From a virus: DNA of 40,664 bases. The notes beneath the pieces were generated by a model that ran no database searches, had not been told where the DNA came from, and saw nothing but the letters and a program-made list of their open reading frames with translations. Each line of letters starts with the position of its first letter. Positions within the stretch are counted from its first letter, which is position 1. The stretch is from the IMG/VR virus record IMGVR_UViG_3300046642_001019, positions 1 through 40,664 of that record; one strand, given 5' to 3'. The translations under genes and the position numbers were made by a program. Of the stretch, positions 20,701 through 29,382 are shown piece after piece.

Positions 20701-23700
20701 GCCCGCTCACCGACACCGAGCGTGTCGGCTTGCTCGCGCGCGTGGACCCCACCCACCAGGCTGAGAACATGGTGGAGCACGCCATCGGGCCGCAACTGCG
20801 CGCCATCGGCGACCAAGCGCTCCCGGACTTCTATAACCTCGTCGAGCATCGTACCAACCAGTCCGTCGCCGAAGGCCTGGCCAAACAGGTCGAGCAGCAA
20901 GCGCTCGAGGCCGGCATCGCCCCGAGCACCGAGCAACGGCTCACCACCGCGATGAAGAACTGGAACACGGCCCAGAACGTCCTCGACGAGGCGCAGGCTC
21001 AGGCCGCCAATCCCCGCACGCGCGGACAGATCAACCTGAACACGGCACAGGCCCGTGTCGACGAAGCGCGGACGCAGCTCGAGGCCGCGGCGGAGGTGGC
21101 GCGCCAGGCGAACGCGGACGCCGCGCGTGAACAGGTCATGACCGCGCCGGGCTCGAAAGTCACCACCCTGCCCGAGTACCGCGACCTGAGTATCGCCGAG
21201 GACAACGCCAAACGCCTGAACCAGCAGTACGACCGGCTGTACGCCCGCAACCCCGACAGCCCGTACCTCGAGACGCTGGCCAGGCAGGTGGGGCGCGCCG
21301 AGGACAAAGCGAGCCAGTTGCGATCCGCTATGGGCGAATCGTCAGCGACCAGAGGCGCCGCGATCGAAGGGCGCGCGCAGACCGCCGCCGACCGGGCGGC
21401 CGCGCAACAGCCGCGCTACAACCCCACCCCCGAGTACGCGGGCGCCAGCGTCAAACTCCGCTACGAACAGCAGAACCTCGAGCGGCTCCAGGCCGCCCAG
21501 GCACGCGGCCAGCGGGGCCTGACGAATGACGTAGCGGTTGCCGAGAACCGCGTTAGGAAAGCCTTCGCCGACGTGCAGCAGGCACACGCGGACGTGCCTG
21601 CCGCGGCTCGAGCGCAGGGATTGGCCCAGCTCCACGGCCGCGAGTTCGCCGGCCCCAATGGCGAGACCTGGCACTACGACGACATCATGCAGCACCTCGC
21701 CGATCTCCAGGACAAGTACCGCGACCAGCCCAGAAAATGGCAGCAGATGCAGGACGGACTGACGGCCCTGCAGGACTTCCGCAAGCAGATGCTGCAGGAG
21801 AAGGTCGACCACGGACTGCTGCCGCAGGCCAAGATGGACGGCTTGCTCAAAACCTACGACTTCTGGACCCCCACCCACATGACCGACTTCATGTCGGACG
21901 AGCGTCCGGGCATGGGCCTGCAGCGCGGCAGTTCGTTCAACGTCGCCGACCCGGGGCTGCACACCTACACGCCAGAGGGCTCGTCGCTGCAGCACGAGAA
22001 CCACGTCGCCGCGATGATCCGCGAGGCCTACGCGCACAAGTCGGGCATCGCTAAAAACGACGTCACCTCCGCGCTGGTCAAGGGCTTCGGTAACGACAGC
22101 ACCGTCATGCGCAGGATCGCCGACAACGTCAGGGAGTACGTCGACTCCGGCGGCAAGAACGGTCCATTGCTGCACCCCGACTACCCACTCAGGGGCGACG
22201 AGCAGAAGGTCACGGGCATCATCAACGGCGATCGCAAGGACTACGTCACCAGCAACACGCTGCTGAAGACCGCGCTCGACCAGATGGCCCAGACCGGCGA
22301 CCCCAGCGTGATGCAGAAGATCCTGCAGGCGCCCGCGAAAATCGTCCGGGCGACGGCCACCGAGCGCAACCCCGCGTTCCAGGGGGTCAACCTCGTGCGT
22401 GACGCGTACACCTATGCGGCGCGGCAGACGGCCGCGGGTGGAGCTCGCGGCATCCCCGGCAATCTGGTGAGCACCGGCCTCCACCTCGGGCCGGCGGCGG
22501 TCACCGCGGCGATGACCCCGGACGACGATCCGAACCGCAACCAGAAGATCGCCGCCGCGCTGGCGCTCGGCATGGGCACGCGGATCGGCATCGGCAAAAA
22601 CCTGGGCCTGGGGCCGAGCGCGGCGCGGGCGTATCTGCTTGCCTTTGCCGATGCGATGCGCGGCACGGGCAGCGGGCGGATGACCGGCGAAGGCGTGCGC
22701 GCGCTCGAGGCTGCCGGCGGAGGCATGGGCAGTGGCGGCGCCGGCGCCAGGATGACCCAGTCCCAGGCTCAGGAGCAGCTCCGCAAGTTGACCCGCCAGA
22801 ACGCGGTGAGCGTGCGGAACGTCCTGACCGTCAATGGCCGAGGCGACCTGAAGCAATTGCTCAATGACGTGGCCGCGTTCGGCTGGGTCAAGGCGCTCGG
22901 CAACCGCTTCGAGCAAGTGCCGCGGGTTGCCGCGCGCGAGATGGAGCTGGCGCGCGGCAGCAGTCCGCTCGAAGCCATGCGGCAGGCACGCGAGGGCACG
23001 ACCGACTTCAGTCGCGGTGGCCGTCTCAGCAAGGAGATCAACCGCTACGTGCCCTTCTTTAATGTGGGCACGCAGGCGCCCGCGCAACTCGGACGTCTGC
23101 TCAAAGAGCATCCAGCGGGCGCGGCCTTCGCCGGATTGACGTTGCTCGGCGCGCCCTCGTCCGCGACCGAGGCATACAACTACTCCGACCCGCAACGCGC
23201 CAAAGACTACGAGGACGTGCCCGAGTACCTGAAGAAGCAGGGCATCGTCCTCATGGTGCCGGGCGAGGCGCCGCGTGACGCCAACGGCAACCGCAACCCG
23301 CAGAAGATTCTGATCCCCATCCCGAACGAGTTCATGCCGTTCGTCGAAGCTGGCCGCGAAGCGTTCCACCACATCCAGGACGTGCGCGGCGTGCCCGACC
23401 AGGGTAAGCCGCGGGATGTGGGAGAGCTGGCCTCGACGCTGACGCAGGAGCTCAGCCCGATCAACGCGGGCAGCCGCAACAGCGTGGCGAGCTCGGTCTA
23501 CGGCTTCGTCCCGCCAGGACCGGGCACCCTTGCCGAGCTGTCGGCGAACAAGGACTGGTATCGCGATAGCACGATCGCCAACAAGTTCTCGGACGAGAAC
23601 GCCTCGAGCCTGAGCAAAGCGGTGGCGCCCGCGCTCGAGGATGCCGTTACCCAATTACCGGGCATGTCGTCGGCGCGCGTGCGTCCGTCACAGGTCGACT

Positions 23701-24209
23701 TTGCGATCAAAGACCTCCTGAACGGGCTGGGCCAGCAGGGACTGAATCTGTCGGACTACCTCGCGCAACGGGCGCCGCGGGTACCCGGCACCGCGTCGGA
23801 ACTACCCGTGGTGGGGAGTCTGGCCAGCCGTTTCGTACGCGGCACCGGGGGCCAGCAGTGGCAGGACCTGACCACGCCCGATGCCATGATGGCACCCGAT
23901 GTTCGTCGGCAGATGCGCGCCCTCGGCGATACGTACGAGCCGAGCTCGGTCCCGTCCGACATCCAGAAGATCCCGCTGCGCCAGGAGGAGCAGGCCGAGT
24001 ACCAGCGCCTGACTAACCAGTACTTCGACCAGCAGATACGACGCTACATGGACCTGCACGCGTTCAGTAATCCAGCCGTGCGCGACTCGCTGCGGCAGCA
24101 GGCGATGACCGACGCGCGCGAACTGGCGGCTGCCCACGTCATGCGCCAGATTCGAGAGAGCGGTTCTAATCTGGCGCAGCGTTACCTGAAGCAGTCATCG
24201 GCAGCGTAG
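17766..24209 (+). CDS. Giant internal virion protein with glucosaminidase and C39-like peptidase domains, LPD38-like region
   Basis: 2147 aa. A Pro-rich stalk covers about 55-210. Residues about 213-340 form a glucosaminidase/FlgJ-type domain (V-D-P-S-W-V-T-A-M-A-A-S-E-S-N-Y-G-K with catalytic Glu, then N-E-L-F-G-I-K). Residues about 390-520 look like a C39/papain-like peptidase with A-C398-G-P-A-A-A-V and S-G-H478-Y-F-Y-A-D-G-Y-N. Long coiled-coil segments follow. From about 1530 to 1850 the sequence resembles LPD38 of large polyvalent proteins (E-R-N-P-A-F-Q-G-V-N-L-V-R-D, then R-Y-V-P-F-F-N and I-P-I-P-N-E-F-M-P-F). This fits an ejected core protein that opens the wall during DNA entry. 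Confidence 0.78.
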   Translation: MPGLPDVPQQDWQSFSADRWFKQSTDRINSIGAMPAAPGLGFLTSSSNRINSLPQITGPQIQIPPIQIPQPTLPPLPTPAPTPAPVPAPEPAPLPSPLPAPAPSLPSAPSGPIGLPPSSTPFPQQGPPPDQGPPQGLPTPVTPQTPVTPGPAQPSLPTPPVMAPPAPPQPPVESPFGGEATGPFAPGTPEKYVPPGTGAPAAPPSLGTIDSSTPTAFARSFAPYAQYAAKQLGVDPSWVTAMAASESNYGKAGGNELFGIKALPGQAGTSMMTHEGEYGGTNMNQTFASYDSPLDAVNAYVNLLKNHYQGALGAPTLDDFVHGLKQGGYFTAAEAEYRGILDAIANRGDIQQGLQQGLGNTQSVTPSSQTGAGPAPTAMAQSQFGDPQLTSDEAYAACGPAAAVRFAQAYGRNPTLREATDLAKTVGWTPGSGMAGIASEQQLLDKMGVPTRLVGANSDAIAREAQTGNPVTISTSGHYFYADGYNPQTQQFHVGRSGLDLKNGSEWMTLSQMQSLMGPVQGALFANNPSVPATSTSAPLTDHLDQTRQALSADLTGTPIPKQAMTDFGRSPDPALQQLDQAVQTANRPASPQQRPGYLSVFDQAPSTAASSGNPLDNLGSLIGNAIQSALQSALGGPGGFGPKGSGNQQDQQQPAEPAPTDVGSRARQMIEQIQTLPGGRKVSDFTGVPDLLPPDLKNMSIADALKEAVDRAGATAMNLPRPSMGPGGLGIFDPRLGNDPRMDIPDMIEPIGQALHGLGDVTGLSRLLERGAPERAAGTLDQAFEREAGAQARGLTGGITRSALDDLGGGVARAVSDAGARTAAPSRLTTEAQQLIDAADRGGVPGFISNNVRRIAEENGVRITPDMTPNDVIDALRSAGQPSAAETAFSGARAAPGESVTATTPSATVTARQTLSSNVFSGGNSPIQQLTTQGQQSVASGLSRTRAQQAWDTSVRNLTDSGTDLNNIEKALAQKLGRPLTDTERVGLLARVDPTHQAENMVEHAIGPQLRAIGDQALPDFYNLVEHRTNQSVAEGLAKQVEQQALEAGIAPSTEQRLTTAMKNWNTAQNVLDEAQAQAANPRTRGQINLNTAQARVDEARTQLEAAAEVARQANADAAREQVMTAPGSKVTTLPEYRDLSIAEDNAKRLNQQYDRLYARNPDSPYLETLARQVGRAEDKASQLRSAMGESSATRGAAIEGRAQTAADRAAAQQPRYNPTPEYAGASVKLRYEQQNLERLQAAQARGQRGLTNDVAVAENRVRKAFADVQQAHADVPAAARAQGLAQLHGREFAGPNGETWHYDDIMQHLADLQDKYRDQPRKWQQMQDGLTALQDFRKQMLQEKVDHGLLPQAKMDGLLKTYDFWTPTHMTDFMSDERPGMGLQRGSSFNVADPGLHTYTPEGSSLQHENHVAAMIREAYAHKSGIAKNDVTSALVKGFGNDSTVMRRIADNVREYVDSGGKNGPLLHPDYPLRGDEQKVTGIINGDRKDYVTSNTLLKTALDQMAQTGDPSVMQKILQAPAKIVRATATERNPAFQGVNLVRDAYTYAARQTAAGGARGIPGNLVSTGLHLGPAAVTAAMTPDDDPNRNQKIAAALALGMGTRIGIGKNLGLGPSAARAYLLAFADAMRGTGSGRMTGEGVRALEAAGGGMGSGGAGARMTQSQAQEQLRKLTRQNAVSVRNVLTVNGRGDLKQLLNDVAAFGWVKALGNRFEQVPRVAAREMELARGSSPLEAMRQAREGTTDFSRGGRLSKEINRYVPFFNVGTQAPAQLGRLLKEHPAGAAFAGLTLLGAPSSATEAYNYSDPQRAKDYEDVPEYLKKQGIVLMVPGEAPRDANGNRNPQKILIPIPNEFMPFVEAGREAFHHIQDVRGVPDQGKPRDVGELASTLTQELSPINAGSRNSVASSVYGFVPPGPGTLAELSANKDWYRDSTIANKFSDENASSLSKAVAPALEDAVTQLPGMSSARVRPSQVDFAIKDLLNGLGQQGLNLSDYLAQRAPRVPGTASELPVVGSLASRFVRGTGGQQWQDLTTPDAMMAPDVRRQMRALGDTYEPSSVPSDIQKIPLRQEEQAEYQRLTNQYFDQQIRRYMDLHAFSNPAVRDSLRQQAMTDARELAAAHVMRQIRESGSNLAQRYLKQSSAA

Positions 24210-24220
24210 GAGAAACCCCC

Positions 24221-26296
24221 ATGGTCGACGTCACCAAACAGCCTGCTGACACCACCCCCCGCAGGACCGGGCCAGAGGTCCAGGCGCCGCCAACCCCGGG
24301 CTCCGACCTGTACGACTGGCAGACGATCAACACCGCGCTGCGCGCGGCCGGTCTTGACGGCTGGCAGATCGCGGGCGCCAGCCACCAGCCGGTCAACCAG
24401 GGGCGGACGGTTCCCAACCCGGCCTACAAGAGCATCCCTGGCGCGACGCAAGCCGATCTCGACGAGCTCAATAAGGGCGTGCCGCCGTTCATCGTGCAGC
24501 CCAGCGCCGACTACGTCATCGGGGTCGTCAACCCGCAGACGAACCAGATGCTCAAACTCACCATGGGGCGCCAGGGTGACGCTGCCAGCGGGTACTCGTA
24601 CACGATCACCGATCGATCGCCCCAGGGCACCATCGACACCAAGCAGGGCGGCTACACCGGGATTCAGCGCGAGCAGTTCAACGACGGCCACGAAGAACTG
24701 TGGGGCACCAACAGCGCCACCGGCGCGTTCGAGAAGATGCCCAACCAGCCTCAGGGTCTCGGCACCACGCCCAAGGGTTGGAACGACATCAAGCAGGTCG
24801 ACGACGGCAGCGGTCACCTCATCTGGGTCGGCACCGACCCGAGCGGCAAGCCGATGCAACCGGTGCCGGGGGCACCGCCACCAATCAACACGGCGAAGTA
24901 CGTTCCGGGCTCGGTCAAGCAGATCAACCGCAACGGCAAGTTGATCTACGTCGGCACGAACGCCCAGACGCAGGCGATCGAGGACATCCCCGAGTACGGC
25001 TCGGAGAACGCGCCGAACCAGACCACCACCGTCGGCGGGACCATCTACAAGACGAACCCCAAGGCAGGCCAGCCCGGCGAGCCCGACCTCGTCAGGGTCA
25101 CCGGTGTCGCCTCGCCGAACGACAACGACGAGCAGTGGATCGACGCCGGCGGCGGCTACGCCAAGCATCAGGTCTACCTGAACGGCGCCTGGCACGACGA
25201 CACGGACACGCCGCAGAAGCCCGTCAGCCCGACCACCACCCGTGCCGAGGGCGCGATCAAACCGAAGGGCGAAAAGTACTGGGTTCCGCTGCCCAGCAGT
25301 CCCGACAAACTGATCGAGGTCACTGCCGACGGCAACGGCTCGTACACCTACGAGACGGGGCCGAACGGCGAAGCCCCGCGCACCATGACCGTGCCCGGCA
25401 TCGCCCAGCCGACCACCGTCACCGGCGCGGGCACCGACGAGTTCCTGCCGCAGCGGCGGGCTCCGGATGGAACCCTGCTCCCGCCCGAGAAAAACCTGAA
25501 CTGGACGCCGACCAACGTCGGCGACCGCGTCCGTCAACTGCAGCAGACCGCGCAGCAGAAGCAGCAGGACCTCCACGCCCAGGTCGTGAGCGGCGCGCTC
25601 ACCGAGGCCGCCGCCGACAAGCAGTTCAACGACTGGTGGGACGCGAGCATCGAGCCGGCCAAAGCCGAGATCGCCCAGGCCCAGCAGCAGAAGCAGACGG
25701 AGCTCGAGCAGAAGGCCGGCGCCGAGCAGCGCGCCAACCTCCAGGTCGCCCAGCAATCAGGGGCGAACGCCGTCGAGGCCTACAAGGCCCAGTTGCCCAA
25801 CATGGTGGGGCCGGGTTTCGGCAAGGCGTTCGGCCAGCTCGCCGACGCGTGGAGCTCGGGCAAGCCGGCGACGGGGATCGACTGGTCGAGCGCGCTGACG
25901 TACCAGATGCCCGACTTGAATCAACTGGCGTCGCAAGTGACGAATCAGGCGCTGGCGCACCTGTCGCCGACGGCGGCTCAGAACATGAACGACACCCACG
26001 GCGTGCAGGCGGCTCCCGCGTTCGGCCAGCAGCAACAGCCCTACGACTTCACCCAGTCCCTGCAGCGCGACCGCTACCAGCCCGGCGCCACGACCACGAT
26101 TGCGCCGGACGGCACGGTGACTATCAACCACCAGGCCGCTCCCGCTGCCGCTGCTCCGGCTCCGACGGCTCAGGTCCAGACGCCACAGCGCCCGTACTAC
26201 CCCGGACTGCAGCAGGGGTACGGGGTCGCGCCGCAACAGGATTTCCGCGGCCTCGCGCAGGGAGCCGTCATGCCCCCGTACCAGCCCAGTTTCTGA
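24221..26296 (+). CDS. Large hypothetical virion protein
   Basis: 691 aa, ATG after GGAG. The N-terminal part has polar beta-rich repeats about 40-60 residues long of the form Y-V-P-G-S-V-K-Q-I-N-R-N-G-K-L-I-Y-V-G-T, alternating with H-L-I-W-V-G-T and Q-W-I-D-A-G-G-G, suggestive of a beta-repeat fibre or hub. Residues about 420-530 are a Gln/Ala coiled coil. The C-terminus is Pro/Gln-rich. It lies between the giant internal protein and the scaffold, and is probably packaged in or on the virion. No enzymatic motif is seen. Confidence 0.6.
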   Translation: MVDVTKQPADTTPRRTGPEVQAPPTPGSDLYDWQTINTALRAAGLDGWQIAGASHQPVNQGRTVPNPAYKSIPGATQADLDELNKGVPPFIVQPSADYVIGVVNPQTNQMLKLTMGRQGDAASGYSYTITDRSPQGTIDTKQGGYTGIQREQFNDGHEELWGTNSATGAFEKMPNQPQGLGTTPKGWNDIKQVDDGSGHLIWVGTDPSGKPMQPVPGAPPPINTAKYVPGSVKQINRNGKLIYVGTNAQTQAIEDIPEYGSENAPNQTTTVGGTIYKTNPKAGQPGEPDLVRVTGVASPNDNDEQWIDAGGGYAKHQVYLNGAWHDDTDTPQKPVSPTTTRAEGAIKPKGEKYWVPLPSSPDKLIEVTADGNGSYTYETGPNGEAPRTMTVPGIAQPTTVTGAGTDEFLPQRRAPDGTLLPPEKNLNWTPTNVGDRVRQLQQTAQQKQQDLHAQVVSGALTEAAADKQFNDWWDASIEPAKAEIAQAQQQKQTELEQKAGAEQRANLQVAQQSGANAVEAYKAQLPNMVGPGFGKAFGQLADAWSSGKPATGIDWSSALTYQMPDLNQLASQVTNQALAHLSPTAAQNMNDTHGVQAAPAFGQQQQPYDFTQSLQRDRYQPGATTTIAPDGTVTINHQAAPAAAAPAPTAQVQTPQRPYYPGLQQGYGVAPQQDFRGLAQGAVMPPYQPSF

Positions 26297-26308
26297 GGAT
26301 CGATTACG

Positions 26309-27043
26309 ATGCAACCAGCAGCACCAGAGCCTTCGAGCGCCGAGTCATCCGCGGATGTTCAGGCAGCAGAGGTTTCTTCCGAGCAGAGCCGACCGGCTTC
26401 CCGCACCTTCCTGCAGCGGTTGTTCCGCAACGGACGGGGGAGCCAGGAGCTCGAGCCCGAGGAGCAACCCGAGCCTACGCCACAGCCGTCCAGCGCGATC
26501 ACGCTGACGCAGGAGGAGCTCGATCGTCGGATCCAGGCTGAGACGGACCGCCGCGAAGCCAAACGCGCGACCCAGGCTTCCGCCGAGCGACGCCGCAAAC
26601 TCCGCGACGAAGACCCGTGGGCCTTCGCCGAGGAAGAGCGCAAGGCCGAGCAGATCGCTCACCTCGACCAGCAGAACGGCGAGATCCTCGGCAACATCGG
26701 CGCTACCCACGACCGCTTCACGGTCGACCCGGTGGTGCTGGCCTTACCTCAGGCCGAGCGGAACCGCATCATGGCCATCGAGGGCGCGGGTCTCGGTCTC
26801 GAGGGACGCAAGCTCATCGTCGAAGAAGGGCTCAAAGCCCTGGAAAAACACTGGAAGGCCGAGGGCGCCAAAGACGCGGAAGACAAACTGCGCCGCAACC
26901 CCGCTTTCCGCAAACAGGTTCTGAACGAGTTTCGCCGGGGCATGAGCGAGCCCGAGTTCATCGGGAGTGGCGCTCCCTCGGCGAATGACAAGAACGTCTC
27001 GAACTTGCTTCGAGGCCAACTGGGCTCCAGACGCTCACTGTAG
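26309..27043 (+). CDS. Scaffolding-like protein
   Basis: 244 aa. It is highly charged and helical, with a Pro/Glu-rich linker (about 48-63), a basic-acidic coiled coil (L-D-R-R-I-Q-A-E-T-D-R-R-E-A-K-R) and a C-terminal basic segment (L-R-R-N-P-A-F-R-K-Q-V). Composition, size and position immediately before the major capsid gene are those of phage scaffold proteins, which guide capsid assembly and then leave. No protease domain is visible. The call is by context and shape, not by motif. Confidence 0.65.
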   Translation: MQPAAPEPSSAESSADVQAAEVSSEQSRPASRTFLQRLFRNGRGSQELEPEEQPEPTPQPSSAITLTQEELDRRIQAETDRREAKRATQASAERRRKLRDEDPWAFAEEERKAEQIAHLDQQNGEILGNIGATHDRFTVDPVVLALPQAERNRIMAIEGAGLGLEGRKLIVEEGLKALEKHWKAEGAKDAEDKLRRNPAFRKQVLNEFRRGMSEPEFIGSGAPSANDKNVSNLLRGQLGSRRSL

Positions 27044-27056
27044 GTAGGTAACACAC

Positions 27057-28064
27057 GTGCCGTACAACACGATCAGCACCCGAGCCACGCCAGGTACGGG
27101 TCCTTTAATTCCCGAGGACGTTCAGAAAGAGATCGTCCAGTCCGTCGAACAGAAGTCAGCGGCGATGCGACTCATGCCGCACACGACCATGAAGCGCGCG
27201 CAGCAGCGCATCCCGGTCATGAGCCAGCTCCCGGTGGCCTACTGGCTCACGGGCGCCAGCCTGGACGCGCGCGACATCGGTATGAAGCAGACCACTCAGT
27301 TGGCCTGGGACAACGTCTACTTGAACGCCGAGGAAATGGCCGTGATCGTGCCGATCAGCAAGAACTTGCTGGACGACATCGACTACGACTTCTGGACCCA
27401 GGTCAAGCCCAAGGTCACCGAAGCGTTTGGCGTGGCGTTAGATGAAGCGATTTTTTTTGGAAATAACGCCCCGTCCACTTTCCCGACCTCGATCGTTGCC
27501 TCGGCCTCGGCCGCGGGCAACCTGATCATCGCGGGCGCCACCACCCCCGACTACCTCGCCGACGTCAATGCGGCCATGGCCGCGGTGGAATCCGACGGCT
27601 TCGACATCACCGGCTTCTGGGCACGGCGCCAGGTCAAGAGCAAACTGCGCGGCTTGCGCGCCACCACCAACGAGCTGCTGTGGTATCCCGACACGGCCCC
27701 GACGGCGTCAGCCGACACGGGCAGCCTGTACGGCGAGCCGATCATTTTCTCGAACGCCGGCCTCAGCGGGTACGTCACGGGCGCCGCCAACTACTCGATG
27801 ATCATGGGCCAGTGGGACCAGTCGATGCTCGCCATTCGCGAGGATATATCGATGGAGCTTTTTGATACTGGCGTTATTACCGATAACAGTACTCCGCCAG
27901 TTATCCAGTTCAATCTCCTGCAGCAAGACATGGTGGCTTTGCGTGTAATTGCTCGGTTTGCGTGGGCTGTTCCCAATCCAACTAACCGTCAGCAACCGAC
28001 CAAAGCTTCGAGGTACCCTTTTGGAGTTGTGCAGCAAAAAGCTGCCGTGGGAGGCGAGGGTTAG
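27057..28064 (+). CDS. Major capsid protein, HK97 fold
   Basis: 335 aa, GTG start. The HK97-family order is seen: N-terminal arm, I-P-V-M-S-Q-L-P-V-A-Y-W-L, then A-E-E-M-A-V-I-V-P-I-S-K-N-L-L-D-D (the spine/E-loop region), A-L-D-E-A-I-F-F-G, the P-domain helix and a late L-Y-G-E-P-I-I-F-S-N segment. The C-terminal V-A-L-R-V-I-A-R-F-A-W-A-V motif is typical. The 3' end from about 27840 uses AT-richer codons than the rest, as does the following HNH gene, and may have been exchanged when that gene entered. Confidence 0.88.
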   Translation: MPYNTISTRATPGTGPLIPEDVQKEIVQSVEQKSAAMRLMPHTTMKRAQQRIPVMSQLPVAYWLTGASLDARDIGMKQTTQLAWDNVYLNAEEMAVIVPISKNLLDDIDYDFWTQVKPKVTEAFGVALDEAIFFGNNAPSTFPTSIVASASAAGNLIIAGATTPDYLADVNAAMAAVESDGFDITGFWARRQVKSKLRGLRATTNELLWYPDTAPTASADTGSLYGEPIIFSNAGLSGYVTGAANYSMIMGQWDQSMLAIREDISMELFDTGVITDNSTPPVIQFNLLQQDMVALRVIARFAWAVPNPTNRQQPTKASRYPFGVVQQKAAVGGEG

Positions 28065-28102
28065 TCGTATTTGGTCAGGCCATGTGCGTGGTATTTTGTG
28101 GG

Positions 28103-28582
28103 CTATTGAACGTGTTTCCAATTGATACCGTGGGCGATTAGGTAGATGGTGTTGTTAGACACACCGTATTGCGTAGCGATACTTGGTGCTGGTGTGTTAT
28201 TCGCCCACAGGTCTCGAATGGCGCGCACGTCTGCTTCGGTGAGTTTTGCATTGCCTCCACGTTCGCCCCGGGGCGCGCGCCCCTCGTCTCGCATGAATGC
28301 CATGTTCTCGCGCTGTGTGCCGAGACGAAGATGGGAAGGACGGATGCACGTTGTTCTATTGCACAGATGCATCACCACCCAACCTTCCAACGACTCAAGG
28401 CTCACTGCATGCTCGATGGCATAAGCCAGTCGATGTACCAATATGGGGCCAAGCTTCCGACTGAAATTCAGTTGTCCGTAGGGAGTGCTGCCCACAGGGC
28501 CAGTCCAGACCCAACAACCAGTTGCCAGATCGCATACTACCCGCTCATGAAGCCGGGCCAGAAGCGCATCGCCACGTTCCAT
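28103..28582 (-). CDS. HNH homing-type endonuclease, antisense to the late genes
   Basis: 159 aa. The HNH_3-type core is visible: G-C-W-V-W-T-G-P, Y-G-Q-L, V-H-R-L-A-Y, V-M-H-L-C-N-R-T-T-C-I-R-P-S-H-L-R-L-G-T with the His and Cys pairs, followed by a helix-turn-helix with L-T-E-A-D-V-R-A-I-R-D-L and I-A-T-Q-Y-G-V-S-N-N-T-I. Such enzymes cut DNA lacking the gene and spread by repair. It is opposite in direction to the whole structural operon, with lower GC than neighbours. It is complete, with no sign of decay. Confidence 0.85.
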   Translation of the reverse strand: MERGDALLARLHERVVCDLATGCWVWTGPVGSTPYGQLNFSRKLGPILVHRLAYAIEHAVSLESLEGWVVMHLCNRTTCIRPSHLRLGTQRENMAFMRDEGRAPRGERGGNAKLTEADVRAIRDLWANNTPAPSIATQYGVSNNTIYLIAHGINWKHVQ

Positions 28583-28627
28583 GGGAGGATCTTATACCCC
28601 CAATGCTCAAGTTGAAGAGATGAGTCC

Positions 28628-29041
28628 ATGAGTAGCGTCATCTTCCTGGCGAGCGTCCAGGATCCGACCACGCCCACGCTGATCCACGGCGTGGGCGATC
28701 AGGCCACCGTGACCGACGAGAATGCCGTGCGCGCCATGTTGCGCGACGGCAAACTCTCGCTCGCCGGCGCGACGGTGCGCGGCCAGTCGGTCACGCCTAT
28801 CGCGGCCACCACGGCGACCGTCAACTGGACGGTGGATCAGCCGTGTACCGCGATGGCGGTCAACTACGGGACGACGACGGCGTACGGCTCGAATCAGGCG
28901 GCAACTCCGTCTGCCGGGTCGGGCGCCATCGTCGCCAACCTGACTGGTCTGACCACCGGCACGCTCTACCACTACCGCATCACCGTCACGGTCGGCACGG
29001 CCGTCACCCTGTCGCAGGACGCGACGTTCACCACGAGCTGA
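28628..29041 (+). CDS. Fibronectin-III-like capsid decoration protein
   Basis: 137 aa. Residues about 58-137 form an Fn3-like beta-sandwich (T-A-T-V-N-W-T-V-D, A-M-A-V-N-Y-G-T-T-T, L-T-G-L-T-T-G-T-L-Y-H-Y-R-I-T-V). The N-terminal part has a small beta domain with A-L-A-type turns. Ig-like domains on capsids are thought to help attach to cell or particle surfaces. Its position after the capsid gene suits a decoration protein. Confidence 0.65.
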   Translation: MSSVIFLASVQDPTTPTLIHGVGDQATVTDENAVRAMLRDGKLSLAGATVRGQSVTPIAATTATVNWTVDQPCTAMAVNYGTTTAYGSNQAATPSAGSGAIVANLTGLTTGTLYHYRITVTVGTAVTLSQDATFTTS

Positions 29042-29044
29042 GTC

Positions 29045-29212
29045 ATGCCCGGCGGACGACCCTATAAACGCCCGGTGTCGAAGGCCCAGGCGCGCTTCTT
29101 CGGGTTCGCCGCGGGCGGTGGCGTGCCGGGCTTCGACGCCACCGACGCCCAGAAGAAACTCAAAGGCGTCAAAGAGAACAAGCTTCCCGCCAGAAAGGGC
29201 AAGAAGACGTAA
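29045..29212 (+). CDS. Small basic protein with SKAQxRFF motif
   Basis: 55 aa. S-K-A-Q-A-R-F-F-G-F-A-A, then D-A-Q-K-K-L-K-G-V and a K-L-P-A-R-K-G-K-K end. The S-K-A-Q-x-R-F/L...L-P arrangement is seen in many short phage structural-region proteins of unknown role. ATG 3 nt after the Fn3 gene. Probably packaged or DNA-binding, by charge only. Confidence 0.6.
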   Translation: MPGGRPYKRPVSKAQARFFGFAAGGGVPGFDATDAQKKLKGVKENKLPARKGKKT

Positions 29213-29382
29213 TGCCCGTCCGCAAGACTGCCAAACCGAAACTGACGCCCAATCCGCTGTCGCCGTCGCTGGGTCCGCCCCCCGGCGCGACCGCTCTGCC
29301 ACCGTATATTCCACCGATGGTCAGCCGTAAAGTGACGGCAAAGGCTGCCGGGACGAAAAAACCCAGGGGGAAAACCACATGA
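29212..29382 (+). CDS. Small proline/lysine-rich protein
   Basis: 56 aa, TAATG overlap with the previous gene and ATGA overlap with the next. It is a basic N-terminus, a Pro-rich centre (L-S-P-S-L-G-P-P-P-G-A), then a basic end (K-K-P-R-G-K-T-T). It lacks any fold signature. Overlaps on both sides argue that it is translated. Confidence 0.5.
   Translation: MPVRKTAKPKLTPNPLSPSLGPPPGATALPPYIPPMVSRKVTAKAAGTKKPRGKTT

Noticed and set aside
19011-23654. Very long minus-strand open frames opposite the giant virion protein
   Set aside because: They mirror codon third-position GC bias, lack start signals and show no domain pattern.
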